64,000 nt of DNA from Caldanaerobius polysaccharolyticus DSM 13641 (lineage in GTDB: Bacteria > Bacillota > Thermoanaerobacteria > Thermoanaerobacterales > Caldanaerobiaceae), in NCBI RefSeq assembly GCF_000427425.1, contig NZ_KE386495.1, positions 166,733-230,732 on the forward strand. The letters run 5' to 3'. Positions 18,216 to 26,573 of this stretch are shown here, piece by piece. Within the stretch, counting starts at the first letter, position 1; each line of letters begins with the position of its first letter. The position numbers and the translations under genes were made by a program. The notes beneath the pieces were generated by a model. It searched no databases. It was given only the letters and a program-made list of their open reading frames with translations, and had not been told where the DNA came from.

Positions 18216-18909
18216 GGGATCCACCCCTGGGCATCATCCTGAAAGCACAACCTTCAAGCTCGCAATCCACACAGTCGTGATCAACCCTGGACACGGGTAT
18301 GCCCTTACCCATGCCGTATACCACAGTTAAGGATTTAGCGGGTTTCATCATATAATTTTCCGAAAGCTCAACGCCGATCAAACTGCCATCCAGGACGCTG
18401 AATACAGTCTCCTGGTCCTTTATATGCCAATCGTTATGGCCGGGGCTCAACCTGTGGGTTATGCCCATACCTTCTCCTTTCGCTTCGCTTACCAGCTTAA
18501 GCCAGAACCTTCTGTTCAAGTTGTTTAACGCTGCGGCTCCGATGGCATCGTATATCAATCCCTTAAAGTAATCTCCTTGCTCAAAACACCTGTCGCAAAG
18601 ATCGTCAATTCCCCTGCCAATGGTCGTTATCGCCACAACCATCCAATCAGCGCCTTCTAAATTTCTTACGATATAATCCCCTTTAAACCTATACCGGCCT
18701 TTGATCCAAACAGCCTTCTCCCGATGATCCACTTCAAAAGGCAATTTATCGTAAACTACCATAGGCTTAATAAAAGGCATACAAGAGGATATGGCTTCAT
18801 CTACCTCCTGCAGGGCGTCCTGAGAAACGCCTTCCCTCCCTACATACCCCATATTCCTCAGAACGACACTTCTCTTTATTTTAACCGCAATACTGCTTTC
18901 AACAGGCAT
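18208..18909 (-). CDS. Methionine-synthase activation-domain-like protein
   Basis: 233 aa. The central and C-terminal parts resemble the S-adenosylmethionine-binding activation domain of cobalamin-dependent MetH: a GxGI-like WMVVAITTIGRGIDDLCDR, the hinge GLIYDAIGAAALNN, and the signature HRLSPGHNDWHIKDQETVF. Four cysteines close together near the C-terminus (CVDCELEGCAF) may hold a metal. In corrinoid methyltransferase operons such proteins are thought to help reactivation or reductive methylation of the corrinoid; that role is inferred. It is the first gene of the operon. Confidence 0.85.
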   Translation of the reverse strand: MPVESSIAVKIKRSVVLRNMGYVGREGVSQDALQEVDEAISSCMPFIKPMVVYDKLPFEVDHREKAVWIKGRYRFKGDYIVRNLEGADWMVVAITTIGRGIDDLCDRCFEQGDYFKGLIYDAIGAAALNNLNRRFWLKLVSEAKGEGMGITHRLSPGHNDWHIKDQETVFSVLDGSLIGVELSENYMMKPAKSLTVVYGMGKGIPVSRVDHDCVDCELEGCAFRMMPRGGSHV

Positions 18910-19036
18910 GTTATTTATCTCTCCCCTACATTAATAATATCAATCCCGTGTAAGCATATCTTTTAATTTATTATGATTTTTTTCAATTTTTTATTTCGGC
19001 ATGAATTTTTAAAATCCTCTTGCGCTTTGATAGAAA

Positions 19037-19116
19037 TCGTGTTAATATCGTATTAGATTGCAACACGACGATAAAGCCACGGGAACGCAGGTACAATTGC
19101 TTGCCGTGGCTTTTTT
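19037..19116 (+). promoter_or_regulatory. Terminator-bearing leader of the ABC exporter genes
   Basis: Upstream of the first exporter gene there is a dyad TCGTGTT (19037-19043) / AACACGA (19062-19068), then a strong intrinsic terminator with stem AAAGCCACGG (19073-19082) against CCGTGGC plus U-run (19104-19116). The terminator ends 32 bases before the start codon, so the operon must be controlled by attenuation or the hairpin ends an upstream transcript. I do not recognise a known riboswitch class. Confidence 0.65.
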
Positions 19117-19148
19117 GTGCCCGACACATACAAGGGGGTCTACAATTT

Positions 19149-20891
19149 ATGCCTTATAAGAAAATGATATCCTACCTGCTTAAGCAAAAGTACGCTGTAT
19201 TGCTCCCCGTGCTTTCCATAGCTTTAACCGTGGGCCTGGACCTTTACAACCCATACTTTTCTGAAGTCCTAATAGATAAGGTTATCATGGGGCATAGGAT
19301 GGATTTGCTAAACAGGATACTGGCGACACTGATAGCCATCAACGTAGTCCGCGGCGTGCTGATGTACCTAAGGTCATATTGCCTGGAGGCTGTGTCAGAA
19401 AACACCATACTGGACTTAAAATACGACCTCTTTAAACACATACAGTCATTACCCTTTAATTTCTTTGACAACACAGAGACAGGAGAACTCATGTCCAGGA
19501 TGACTAATGACATGGACAACATCAAAGCAGTCATAGCCTATGGTGCCAGCATACTCATAGAATGCATCTTATACCTTATGTCAGCCTTTATAGTTTTGCT
19601 CCATATAAACGCAACGCTCACATTAATTTCTATAGCAGCACTCCCTTTTGTCGCCTATCTAGCCTTTCGCTTTGAAAAGCTCATAGACAGGGTGTACGGC
19701 AAAATCAGCGATCAGGCAGCAAAGCTCAACACCACCGCAGAGCAAAACATAGCAGGCATCAGGGTAGTTCACGCCTTTGGCAGGTGGAATTACGAAAGAG
19801 AAAAGTTCCGCAGGGAAAACCAAGCCTTTCTCCAGCTCAATATAGAGGAAACAGAGATTTGGGCCAGGTATCTTCCTGTAATAGATTTTCTAAGCGGGCT
19901 AAGCATCGTGTTAATGGTATACGCAGGTGGAATTATGGTAATGAGAAAGGTTATAACCATAGGTGAGCTGGTGGCGTTTTACGGCTATATATGGATGCTC
20001 ATATGGCCCGTGAGAAACATGGGATGGCTCATCAACCTGATGGCGCAGGCCAAGGCCTCTGCCGCCAAGATCATGGCTATATTTGACGTAAAACCCGAGG
20101 TAGTAGTGAACAGAGATTCGGTAATTTTGAAGGACGTCAAAGGGCATGTGGTCTTTAAAGATGTGTGTTATAAAAAAGATGGGAGAAATATATTGGAAGG
20201 GATAAACATCGATGCAAGGCCAGGAGCAAAAATAGCCATAATGGGAGCCACAGGTGCCGGGAAAACCACCATAATAAACCTCATAGGCAGGTACTATGAG
20301 CTCACATCAGGGGAAATAACCGTGGACGGCGTAAATATAAAGGATATGGACCTGAAAAACCTGAGGGAATCCATAGGTATTGTTATGCAGGATACATTTC
20401 TGTTCTCAGATACCGTCGCTGAAAATATCGCTTTTGGCAGGCCTGATGCCTCTATGGAGGAAATCGTAAAGGCAGCGAAAATAGCCGGTGCCCACGACTT
20501 CATCGTAAATATGCCCGAGGGATATAACACCGTGATAGGGGAAAGGGGTATAGGCTTATCAGGAGGACAGAAGCAGAGGATAGCCATCGCCAGGGCTATT
20601 CTCAAAGACCCTCGGATATTGATACTGGACGATGCCACATCGGCTGTGGATATGTACACAGAAAAGGAGATCATAGAGGCGTTAAAAGCCGCTATGAAGG
20701 GTCGGACCACATTTATGATCGCCCACAGGGTATCATCGGTAAAAGACGCAGATGAAATAATCGTACTAGATGGAGGCAGGATCGTAGAGCGAGGCAATCA
20801 CAAAGAGCTCATGGGCAAAAAGGGACGATACTTTTCTCTATACACCCAGCAATACAAGGCCTTTGACTTTATTGGCGGGGAGGTGATGTAA
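19149..20891 (+). CDS. ABC exporter half-transporter, degenerate-site subunit
   Basis: 580 aa from ATG at 19149 (AAGGGGG ten bases upstream). Six-helix exporter domain (about 10-310, with TETGELMSRMTNDMDNI), then an ATPase domain with Walker A GATGAGKTT, signature LSGGQKQR and H-loop MIAHRV. The residue after Walker B is D (ILILDDATSAVD) where the catalytic E is expected, so this half carries the inactive site of a heterodimer, as in TM287/288 and BmrCD. Substrate unknown: multidrug or peptide/lipid export. It joins the next gene with no gap. Confidence 0.9.
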   Translation: MPYKKMISYLLKQKYAVLLPVLSIALTVGLDLYNPYFSEVLIDKVIMGHRMDLLNRILATLIAINVVRGVLMYLRSYCLEAVSENTILDLKYDLFKHIQSLPFNFFDNTETGELMSRMTNDMDNIKAVIAYGASILIECILYLMSAFIVLLHINATLTLISIAALPFVAYLAFRFEKLIDRVYGKISDQAAKLNTTAEQNIAGIRVVHAFGRWNYEREKFRRENQAFLQLNIEETEIWARYLPVIDFLSGLSIVLMVYAGGIMVMRKVITIGELVAFYGYIWMLIWPVRNMGWLINLMAQAKASAAKIMAIFDVKPEVVVNRDSVILKDVKGHVVFKDVCYKKDGRNILEGINIDARPGAKIAIMGATGAGKTTIINLIGRYYELTSGEITVDGVNIKDMDLKNLRESIGIVMQDTFLFSDTVAENIAFGRPDASMEEIVKAAKIAGAHDFIVNMPEGYNTVIGERGIGLSGGQKQRIAIARAILKDPRILILDDATSAVDMYTEKEIIEALKAAMKGRTTFMIAHRVSSVKDADEIIVLDGGRIVERGNHKELMGKKGRYFSLYTQQYKAFDFIGGEVM

Positions 20892-22679
20892 ATGGCAAAA
20901 GATAGGCTGTTAGATGACGAGGTGCTGGAAAAACCCTTTAATCGAGAGACTTTTGTAAGGATAACAGGGTACTTAAGACCTTATTTAAAATCCATCGCTT
21001 TAATTCTATCACTAATAGGGATAACATCGGCTATAGGCCTTTTAAATCCGTACCTCATGAAGTTGTCTATAGACAATTATATATCAAAAGGCAATTTAAA
21101 GGGCCTTATGGTCCTCGTGTTAATTTTTCTCGGCTTAAACGGCATTTCCCTGCTTTGTTCCAGATACCGGATAAGCCTGATGTCAAAGGTAGCTAAAAAC
21201 ATCCTTTATCAGATAAGGCAGGACCTGTTTTCTCACCTCCAGGACCTATCCATCGACTTTTTTGAGAGCAGACCTGTTGGCAAAATCCTATCGAGGGTCA
21301 TAGGCGACGTCAATTCGTTAAACGACGTAATAATAAACACGATAACGAGTATCGTGCCCGATTCCATCACCCTCTTGGCCATTATAATCATCCTGGTTAA
21401 ACTGCACCCGCAACTGGCTATGGTAGGTCTTATCATCCTACCTTTTCTCGCCATAAGCCTTTTCTGTATACAGGTTATATCCAGGAAAAGGTGGCAACAG
21501 GTCAGAAAGAAGTTCTCTACGGCTAATGCCTACATCCACGAGACCTTTGCAGGGGCAAAGGTGGTAAAAGCCTTTGTACAGGAGAAAGCAACAGGCGGTA
21601 CTTTTCTGGACCTGCTAAAGGACATAAGAAGGGTATGGCTCAGCGCTATCAGAGTCAACGCCGCTTTATGGCCGGTGGTGGACGCATCGTGGGGCATAAG
21701 CATGGCGCTGGTCTACTGGTACGGCATAAGGCTTTTAAACACCGGTGGCATAACCATAGGCCTTCTGGTAGCCTTCACCGGCTACATAGGCATGCTGTGG
21801 CAGCCTATATTGAACCTGAGCAACTTTTACAATTCCTTGATATCGGCTATGGCAGGGGCAGAGCGCATATTCGAGATTATGGATATAAAGCCTGCTATTG
21901 TAGAAAAGCCCGACGCTGTGGACATAGGCGAGATAAAAGGGGAAGTAGAATTTAAAAATGTGACATTTTGCTACGACAATGAAAGGCCTGTGCTCAACGG
22001 CGTAAACTTCAAGGTAAGGCCAGGAGAGACCATAGCTCTGGTAGGCCCCACCGGAGCCGGTAAAACCACTATTATAAACCTCATCGCCCGGTTTTACGAT
22101 GTGACCGATGGAGCGGTGCTCATAGACGGCCGCGATATAAGGGATATTAAGCTAAAGTCATTAAGGTCCAAAATGGGAATAATGCTTCAGGACACGTTCC
22201 TTTTCAATGGAACCATAGCCGATAACATAAGGTATGGAAAGCCAGATGCCACCATGGATGAGATAATAAAGGCAGCAAAAACAGTAGGCGCCCACGACTT
22301 TATAATCCAAACAGAGAAAGGCTACGACACAGAGATCCTGGAAATGGGAAACAGGCTGTCCACAGGGCAGCGACAGCTTATAGCCCTGGCCAGAACCATA
22401 ATAGCCGATCCGCACATATTGATACTGGATGAAGCCACATCCAGCATAGATACCCATACCGAGGTAATTCTGCAAAAAGCCCTGGAAAAAGTCATGGAAA
22501 ACCGCACGTCCTTTGTCATAGCCCACAGGCTTTCCACCATCAGAAACGCTGACAGGATATTCGTGGTAGACGGCGGCAGGATCATAGAGATGGGATCCCA
22601 CAGCGAGCTTATAAACCGCAAAGGCCTTTATTACGACCTGTACAGGTCGCAGTACGAAGCCATGGAAAAGATATCGTAA
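20892..22679 (+). CDS. ABC exporter half-transporter, catalytic subunit
   Basis: 595 aa. Exporter membrane domain (about 30-320, ESRPVGKILSRVIGDVNSLND) and ATPase domain with Walker A GPTGAGKTT, signature LSTGQRQ, Walker B plus catalytic Glu ILILDEATSSID and H-loop VIAHRL. The signature motif deviates slightly from LSGGQ while the catalytic E is present, the mirror image of the first subunit. The start codon follows the preceding stop within a GGGGAGGTGATGTAA sequence, so the two halves are produced together as a heterodimer. Confidence 0.92.
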   Translation: MAKDRLLDDEVLEKPFNRETFVRITGYLRPYLKSIALILSLIGITSAIGLLNPYLMKLSIDNYISKGNLKGLMVLVLIFLGLNGISLLCSRYRISLMSKVAKNILYQIRQDLFSHLQDLSIDFFESRPVGKILSRVIGDVNSLNDVIINTITSIVPDSITLLAIIIILVKLHPQLAMVGLIILPFLAISLFCIQVISRKRWQQVRKKFSTANAYIHETFAGAKVVKAFVQEKATGGTFLDLLKDIRRVWLSAIRVNAALWPVVDASWGISMALVYWYGIRLLNTGGITIGLLVAFTGYIGMLWQPILNLSNFYNSLISAMAGAERIFEIMDIKPAIVEKPDAVDIGEIKGEVEFKNVTFCYDNERPVLNGVNFKVRPGETIALVGPTGAGKTTIINLIARFYDVTDGAVLIDGRDIRDIKLKSLRSKMGIMLQDTFLFNGTIADNIRYGKPDATMDEIIKAAKTVGAHDFIIQTEKGYDTEILEMGNRLSTGQRQLIALARTIIADPHILILDEATSSIDTHTEVILQKALEKVMENRTSFVIAHRLSTIRNADRIFVVDGGRIIEMGSHSELINRKGLYYDLYRSQYEAMEKIS

Positions 22680-22720
22680 GCCTCATCCTATCCTGTGGGC
22701 GGGTTGAGGCTGTACATTAA

Positions 22721-23509
22721 CTAAAGCTCCAATCGCCTGTGCACCATATGCGATGTGATCACATATAAAAGCACCAGAATCAACACACTAAAGATATCCC
22801 CTGCAATATTTATCGGCACATCAAATCTAAAACCCCACATCGCATGCTCATAGGCCATAGTCAAATTGTACGTCCACGGAAAAACCGCAATAACGACATA
22901 ATAAAGTCTACCTATAAGCCAGGCTATAGCTATAAATATACCCAATGCCATAAGACCGCCGAACCTTTTTTTATAGAAAAACACCCTGCTTAAAATAGTA
23001 GACAAATAGCTCAACAACCACAGGCCAATCATAAAAAGCAATACCGAAATGTAGGTGTACATTATGATACCTGAATTCTTGATTAAAGCATCGTTTAAAA
23101 TATTACCGGGAATTACCATGGATACCGAACGCTTAAACCTGTCATCATTTAGGGTAAGTAAGAAAATAGCCCACGAAAATAAACCAGCCAGTAAAGTATA
23201 TACCACATATATCACCGTGGCCATCAACAATTTTGCCCCTGTTATGTCATAACCGCTGACAGGCAGTGAATACAAAAGATACCCTGTGTCGTCGTTTAGC
23301 TCCTTCCTGAACACCCCTACCCCATAAATCAGCACCAAAAACCCCACGCCGATAAAGGTTATTGTTGATAGCATAAATGCCATTCCATCTTTCCAGACGC
23401 CTATCCTTGTCATCAAAAAAATTTCCCATATAGCCAGTATACTAGCAAAGAGAGCCATTAACCTTACATTGCCCTTTAACTCATACTTCAGGAGCTTTAA
23501 CAGATTCAT
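22721..23509 (-). CDS. ABC transporter membrane protein (ABC-2-like)
   Basis: 262 aa with six hydrophobic segments (around 18-38, 45-68, 95-120, 150-172, 180-205 and 233-255). Contains LNDDTGYLLYSLPVSGYDITGAKLL, typical of ABC-2 permeases near GntR regulators. Its start overlaps the upstream ATPase by four bases, so both form one transporter. Probably exports a peptide, antibiotic or envelope-stress substrate, as in the Bacillus YtrBC/BcrAB type; inference. Confidence 0.85.
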   Translation of the reverse strand: MNLLKLLKYELKGNVRLMALFASILAIWEIFLMTRIGVWKDGMAFMLSTITFIGVGFLVLIYGVGVFRKELNDDTGYLLYSLPVSGYDITGAKLLMATVIYVVYTLLAGLFSWAIFLLTLNDDRFKRSVSMVIPGNILNDALIKNSGIIMYTYISVLLFMIGLWLLSYLSTILSRVFFYKKRFGGLMALGIFIAIAWLIGRLYYVVIAVFPWTYNLTMAYEHAMWGFRFDVPINIAGDIFSVLILVLLYVITSHMVHRRLEL

Positions 23510-24201
23510 GCAAACACCTCCTTGAATATCTCTTCAATTGACATGGACCTCTCAGCCCGCAACTCCTCCGCATTCCCTTTTATAACTATGTTTCCGTTGG
23601 ATATCATCACCACATCGTCAAATACCTTCTCTATATCCTTTATCAGATGAGTGGATATAATCATGGCTCCTTCCGACCTGTAGTTGCTTATAATGGCATC
23701 AATTATCCTGTCCCTGGAGTTAGGATCTATCCCCGCCAACGGCTCATCAAGGATATACAGCTTAGCCTCCCTGGCCAGAACCAGTGACAGATTTAACCTC
23801 TCCATCATACCTTTAGACAAAGAGGAGATGCTGTCATCGGGATTTAAATTCATGAATTTCAGAAGCTCTTCGGCCTTATCAACGTTGAAATCAGCGTAGA
23901 AATCCCTGAAAAAATCTACAGCGTCTCTTACCTTCATCCACCTGTAAAGGAAGTTTACATCGGGAAGATATGACACAAATGATTTAGTATACATCCCCGG
24001 TTGTTTTCCCATAATAGTGATCTCCCCTGACGTAGGCTTTAAAAGACCTGTCGCTATTTTAATAAAAGTGGTTTTTCCACTGCCATTAGGACCCAATAAG
24101 CCTAAAATTTTGCCCTCCTCCAGCTCTATATTCACTTTATTCAAAGCTGTCTTGCGGTAATATTTTTTCGTGAGATCTGTAGCTTTAAGTACAGTACTCA
24201 T
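23506..24201 (-). CDS. ABC transporter ATP-binding protein
   Basis: 231 aa. Walker A GPNGSGKTT (36-44), signature SLSKGMMERL, Walker B YILDEPLAGID, H-loop ISTHL. The short C-terminus matches ABC-2 type ATPases paired with GntR/YtrA regulators. ATG overlaps the stop of the GntR gene (TTTAATGA) and the gene overlaps the permease downstream, giving a compact three-gene operon. Confidence 0.93.
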   Translation of the reverse strand: MSTVLKATDLTKKYYRKTALNKVNIELEEGKILGLLGPNGSGKTTFIKIATGLLKPTSGEITIMGKQPGMYTKSFVSYLPDVNFLYRWMKVRDAVDFFRDFYADFNVDKAEELLKFMNLNPDDSISSLSKGMMERLNLSLVLAREAKLYILDEPLAGIDPNSRDRIIDAIISNYRSEGAMIISTHLIKDIEKVFDDVVMISNGNIVIKGNAEELRAERSMSIEEIFKEVFA

Positions 24202-24572
24202 TAAACCCCCTCCTCTAAATACTTTTTCAATGCATCCAACATTTCTTCTTTGTTATAACCGATGCTCTCCATCCCTTTGATAAATGAAGCAATTATTTCT
24301 CTGGCCATCTTTGCCTTTATACCCCTTATCATAGTTTCATCCTCGGTGACAAAAGAGCCAAGCCCCCTTTGAGTATACGTGATGCCCTCTTTTTCCAGCT
24401 CCTGATAGGCTCTCTGAGCCGTATTAGGATTGACCTTGAGCCTTTCAGCGATTTCCCTTACTGATGGCAATTTATCTCCGCCTTTCAATCTACCTGTTAC
24501 GATATCCCGTTTTATGATGTCCATAATCTGTACGTAAATGGGTGCCCTATCGTCAAATTCTGATGTGCTCAC
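24201..24572 (-). CDS. GntR-family (YtrA-like) transcriptional regulator
   Basis: 123 aa; winged helix-turn-helix at residues 8-75 (APIYVQIMDIIKRDIVTGRLKGG, LPSVREIAERLKVNPNTAQRAYQELEKEG, GLGSFV) and only a short C-terminal helical dimerisation tail, as in the YtrA subgroup. Start GTG at 24572 with AGGAGGTG upstream. It probably represses its own operon through the palindrome 26 bases before the gene. Confidence 0.93.
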   Translation of the reverse strand: MSTSEFDDRAPIYVQIMDIIKRDIVTGRLKGGDKLPSVREIAERLKVNPNTAQRAYQELEKEGITYTQRGLGSFVTEDETMIRGIKAKMAREIIASFIKGMESIGYNKEEMLDALKKYLEEGV

Positions 24573-24598
24573 AATCTCAAATCACCTCCTACATAAAT

Positions 24599-24638
24599 AC
24601 AGTAATAGTGTACTATTAATATAGTACACTATTACTGT
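24599..24638. promoter_or_regulatory. GntR/YtrA operator palindrome
   Basis: Perfect inverted repeat with 18-base arms: ACAGTAATAGTGTACTAT (24599-24616) and its complement (24621-24638) around TAAT. The inner AGTGTACTA core is what YtrA-type regulators recognise (GTGTA...TACAC-like). It lies immediately upstream of the gntR gene and overlaps the likely promoter. Confidence 0.85.
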
Positions 24639-24654
24639 ACATTTGTCAATAAGC

Positions 24655-25833
24655 CTACATTGGCAAATGGGATTTTTCACTTTTTATGCTTATAAACGAC
24701 GTAGATATAAGGTTCAATGCGGCGATTACCGCTGCACCCAAAAACACGTACTTGTAGCCAAACAAGGTCCATACCAACCCCCCAACAGTAGGTATGCTCA
24801 TGGAAACCACGTGATCCAGGCTGACGCCAGTGGATAGCGTGGCCGTAAGGTCCTCAGGGTCATTTATTATTTTCTTTATGTACGTGGATCTGGCCATGCC
24901 CACAGCCATAAGCATCTGATCGATTATGTAACAGCCAAAAGCCACATAAAGCGCAATTCCTTCCTCTTTCCATTGGCCCAGATATGCATAGCCTAGGCTT
25001 ATAAATATAAGGGCAAATGCCTCGCCCATAAGGATGTATTTTTCGCCTATGCTGTCAATAAGCTTTCCTACTAAGGGCTTAAAGAAGACTCCTATAACCG
25101 CGCCTACAATGCCCAATACGGCAAACACCTCCACCTTTTGATCAAAAACCTTTATGAGCACCCACGGGGCAAAGGTTATAAATACCTGTTTTCTGGCTCC
25201 AAACAATACGTTAAGCCAGTAAAACAATCCGTACTCCCTTTTAAACACAAATCTTGGCTTTGCGACTCTGGGCTTCTCCAGGTGCATTCTAAAAGTCAAG
25301 ATGGCTGCCACGGCAAATGCCATGGCGGCGACGAAGAAGCCTATCCTGTAATTTATCCTGAAGAGGCCAAAACCCAACAAAACGGCCAAACAGCCTATAA
25401 CTGTCCCAACGGTATTCACCGAATTTAAGGCCCCCAGTCGCCTCCCCATGTCTTCATCTCGAGACAAACTCATCCCTATACTGGAAGATACCGGTAGGTA
25501 CAGGTGAAGCCCCACGCTGTACAGCACCAGCCAAAACAATAGAATGTTAAATGATTTAGAAAAAAAGCCGATACCCAATAGTCCCAATGCGCCGACTATG
25601 TTAGCCACAACCGCAATCTTCACATCGCCTAAAAAGGATAAAAATCCAGCCATAAATACAACTAAAAGGCCGGGCAATTCCCTGGGAAATTCAATCCACC
25701 CCCTTTGCAATGGAGAAACCTTAAAAACCTCGTTCAAGTAGTTGTTTAGCGTAGAATCAGAAATACCTGATGCAAAGCCCAGAAAAGCCCCTGCCACCAT
25801 AAAAAACATGAAATCCTTTTCACGATTAGACAA
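24655..25833 (-). CDS. Major facilitator superfamily transporter
   Basis: 392 aa with twelve predicted hydrophobic segments. MFS-like loops are visible (SLSRDEDMGRRLGALNSVNTVG after helix 4, PLVGKLIDSIGEKYILMG in the second half). Substrate cannot be inferred; related proteins in Clostridia are unassigned. TTG start at 25833 with GGGGGAGG seven bases before. Monocistronic, between the GntR operator and DUF190. Confidence 0.85.
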   Translation of the reverse strand: MSNREKDFMFFMVAGAFLGFASGISDSTLNNYLNEVFKVSPLQRGWIEFPRELPGLLVVFMAGFLSFLGDVKIAVVANIVGALGLLGIGFFSKSFNILLFWLVLYSVGLHLYLPVSSSIGMSLSRDEDMGRRLGALNSVNTVGTVIGCLAVLLGFGLFRINYRIGFFVAAMAFAVAAILTFRMHLEKPRVAKPRFVFKREYGLFYWLNVLFGARKQVFITFAPWVLIKVFDQKVEVFAVLGIVGAVIGVFFKPLVGKLIDSIGEKYILMGEAFALIFISLGYAYLGQWKEEGIALYVAFGCYIIDQMLMAVGMARSTYIKKIINDPEDLTATLSTGVSLDHVVSMSIPTVGGLVWTLFGYKYVFLGAAVIAALNLISTSFISIKSEKSHLPM

Positions 25834-25868
25834 AAAAATACCTCCCCCATCATGATACCTATGATCTT

Positions 25869-26216
25869 TTAATTGCGCTTTTTATTTCCGGCGTATTTGT
25901 ATATCTCCACGTCCTGTATGACGATCATAAGCCCTTCCTTTATCATCCCATCCAGCACACTCAATATACTGTTTATCCTATCCTCCACATCCACCACTTC
26001 AATAACTATCGGCAGATCCTCCGAAAGCCTCAATAGCCTGGCACTGTGCAATCTGCTGTTGGCACCATAACCCTCTATCCCCCGTATAACCGTTGCACCT
26101 GCAAGGCCGTTTTCTTTTATTTTTTTTATTATAGCGTGATAGAGAGGCTCACCGTGCCATTGATCTGATTCCCCGATAAAAATTTTCAACAATTTCCCTT
26201 TGCCCTTGATATTCAC
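25869..26216 (-). CDS. DUF190-family protein
   Basis: 115 aa with the DUF190 pattern LLKIFIGESDQWHGEPLYHAI, GLAGATVIRGIEGYG, LPIVIEVVD and a ferredoxin-like beta-alpha-beta layout similar to PII proteins. DUF190 genes are often next to crcB fluoride channel genes and under fluoride riboswitches, as here. Start GTG at 26216 with GGGAGGGG six bases upstream, which overlaps the stop of the crcB fragment. A ligand-sensing or regulatory role for fluoride export is inferred. Confidence 0.9.
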   Translation of the reverse strand: MNIKGKGKLLKIFIGESDQWHGEPLYHAIIKKIKENGLAGATVIRGIEGYGANSRLHSARLLRLSEDLPIVIEVVDVEDRINSILSVLDGMIKEGLMIVIQDVEIYKYAGNKKRN

Positions 26217-26335
26217 CTAGATCCCCTCCCATAGGGAAATGCATCCCCAAAAACTTTTACGCATAAACCCGAGATAATATACCTCAATGATGCTCCGATA
26301 AAGCCTCCAGCACCTACTAATATTATTCTATACAA
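26213..26335 (-). pseudogene. crcB: Truncated crcB (fluoride channel) fragment
   Basis: 40 codons from a TTG at 26335 (GGAGGGGG eight bases upstream) encode LYRIILVGAGGFIGASLRY...VFGDAFPYG, the first transmembrane helix and following loop of CrcB/Fluc. A full subunit needs about 115-125 residues and four helices; here the frame closes after four unrelated codons (RGSR) and DUF190 begins. Fluc requires the missing TM2-TM4 for the pore, so this copy cannot make a channel. It lies directly under an intact-looking fluoride riboswitch. Confidence 0.8.
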
Positions 26336-26361
26336 ATCAAAATCCCCCTCCTATTCCCAAA

Positions 26362-26402
26362 AATAAAATGGCTCCTGCTTTTAATTTTGTAAAGCAGGAG
26401 CC
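26362..26402 (-). terminator. Expression-platform terminator of the fluoride riboswitch
   Basis: GGCTCCTGCTTT pairs with AAAGCAGGAGCC, followed by ATTTTATTTTT on the minus strand. The 5' arm is also the 3' part of the aptamer, the standard arrangement in which fluoride binding prevents termination. Confidence 0.9.
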
Positions 26403-26440
26403 ATCAGCACACAGCATTTACGGCGAGCTCCATCGCCTAT
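26385..26440 (-). ncRNA. Fluoride riboswitch aptamer (crcB motif)
   Basis: The minus strand reads GGCGATGGAGCTCGCC then GTAAATGCTG and finally GCTGATGGCTCCTGC, the conserved core of the crcB-motif RNA: first helix, the short conserved joint, and the pseudoknot partner. Promoter, aptamer, terminator and gene follow each other in order. Confidence 0.92.
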
Positions 26441-26460
26441 AATCGATTGCGTACACAAAT

Positions 26461-26489
26461 ATAATATCATATGCGTATGCAAAAAACAA
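26461..26489 (-). promoter_or_regulatory. Promoter of the fluoride riboswitch transcript
   Basis: On the minus strand TTGTTT (26484-26489), 17-base spacer, TATTAT (26461-26466). Transcription would begin about 10-15 bases before the aptamer. Confidence 0.6.
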
Positions 26490-26510
26490 GATAGAAAACC
26501 TTCAGTACAC

Positions 26511-26539
26511 TTGTCTGGCGCTCAAAAAAAATGTATACT
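26511..26539 (+). promoter_or_regulatory. Promoter of the esterase gene
   Basis: TTGTCT (26511-26516), 17-base spacer, TATACT (26534-26539), 34 bases before the ATG. Confidence 0.65.
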
Positions 26540-26573
26540 ATGAGTAAAATCTTATGGGAGAGAGGGTATATAT

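Noticed and set aside
19060-19110. Similarity of AAAGCCACGGG to the second half of c-di-GMP-I riboswitches
   Set aside because: The first half of the aptamer and the conserved docking elements are missing; the segment is fully explained by a terminator stem.
22681-22712. GCCTCA/TGAGGC hairpin after the ABC exporter genes
   Set aside because: Short stem with large loop and no U-run; weak support for a terminator.
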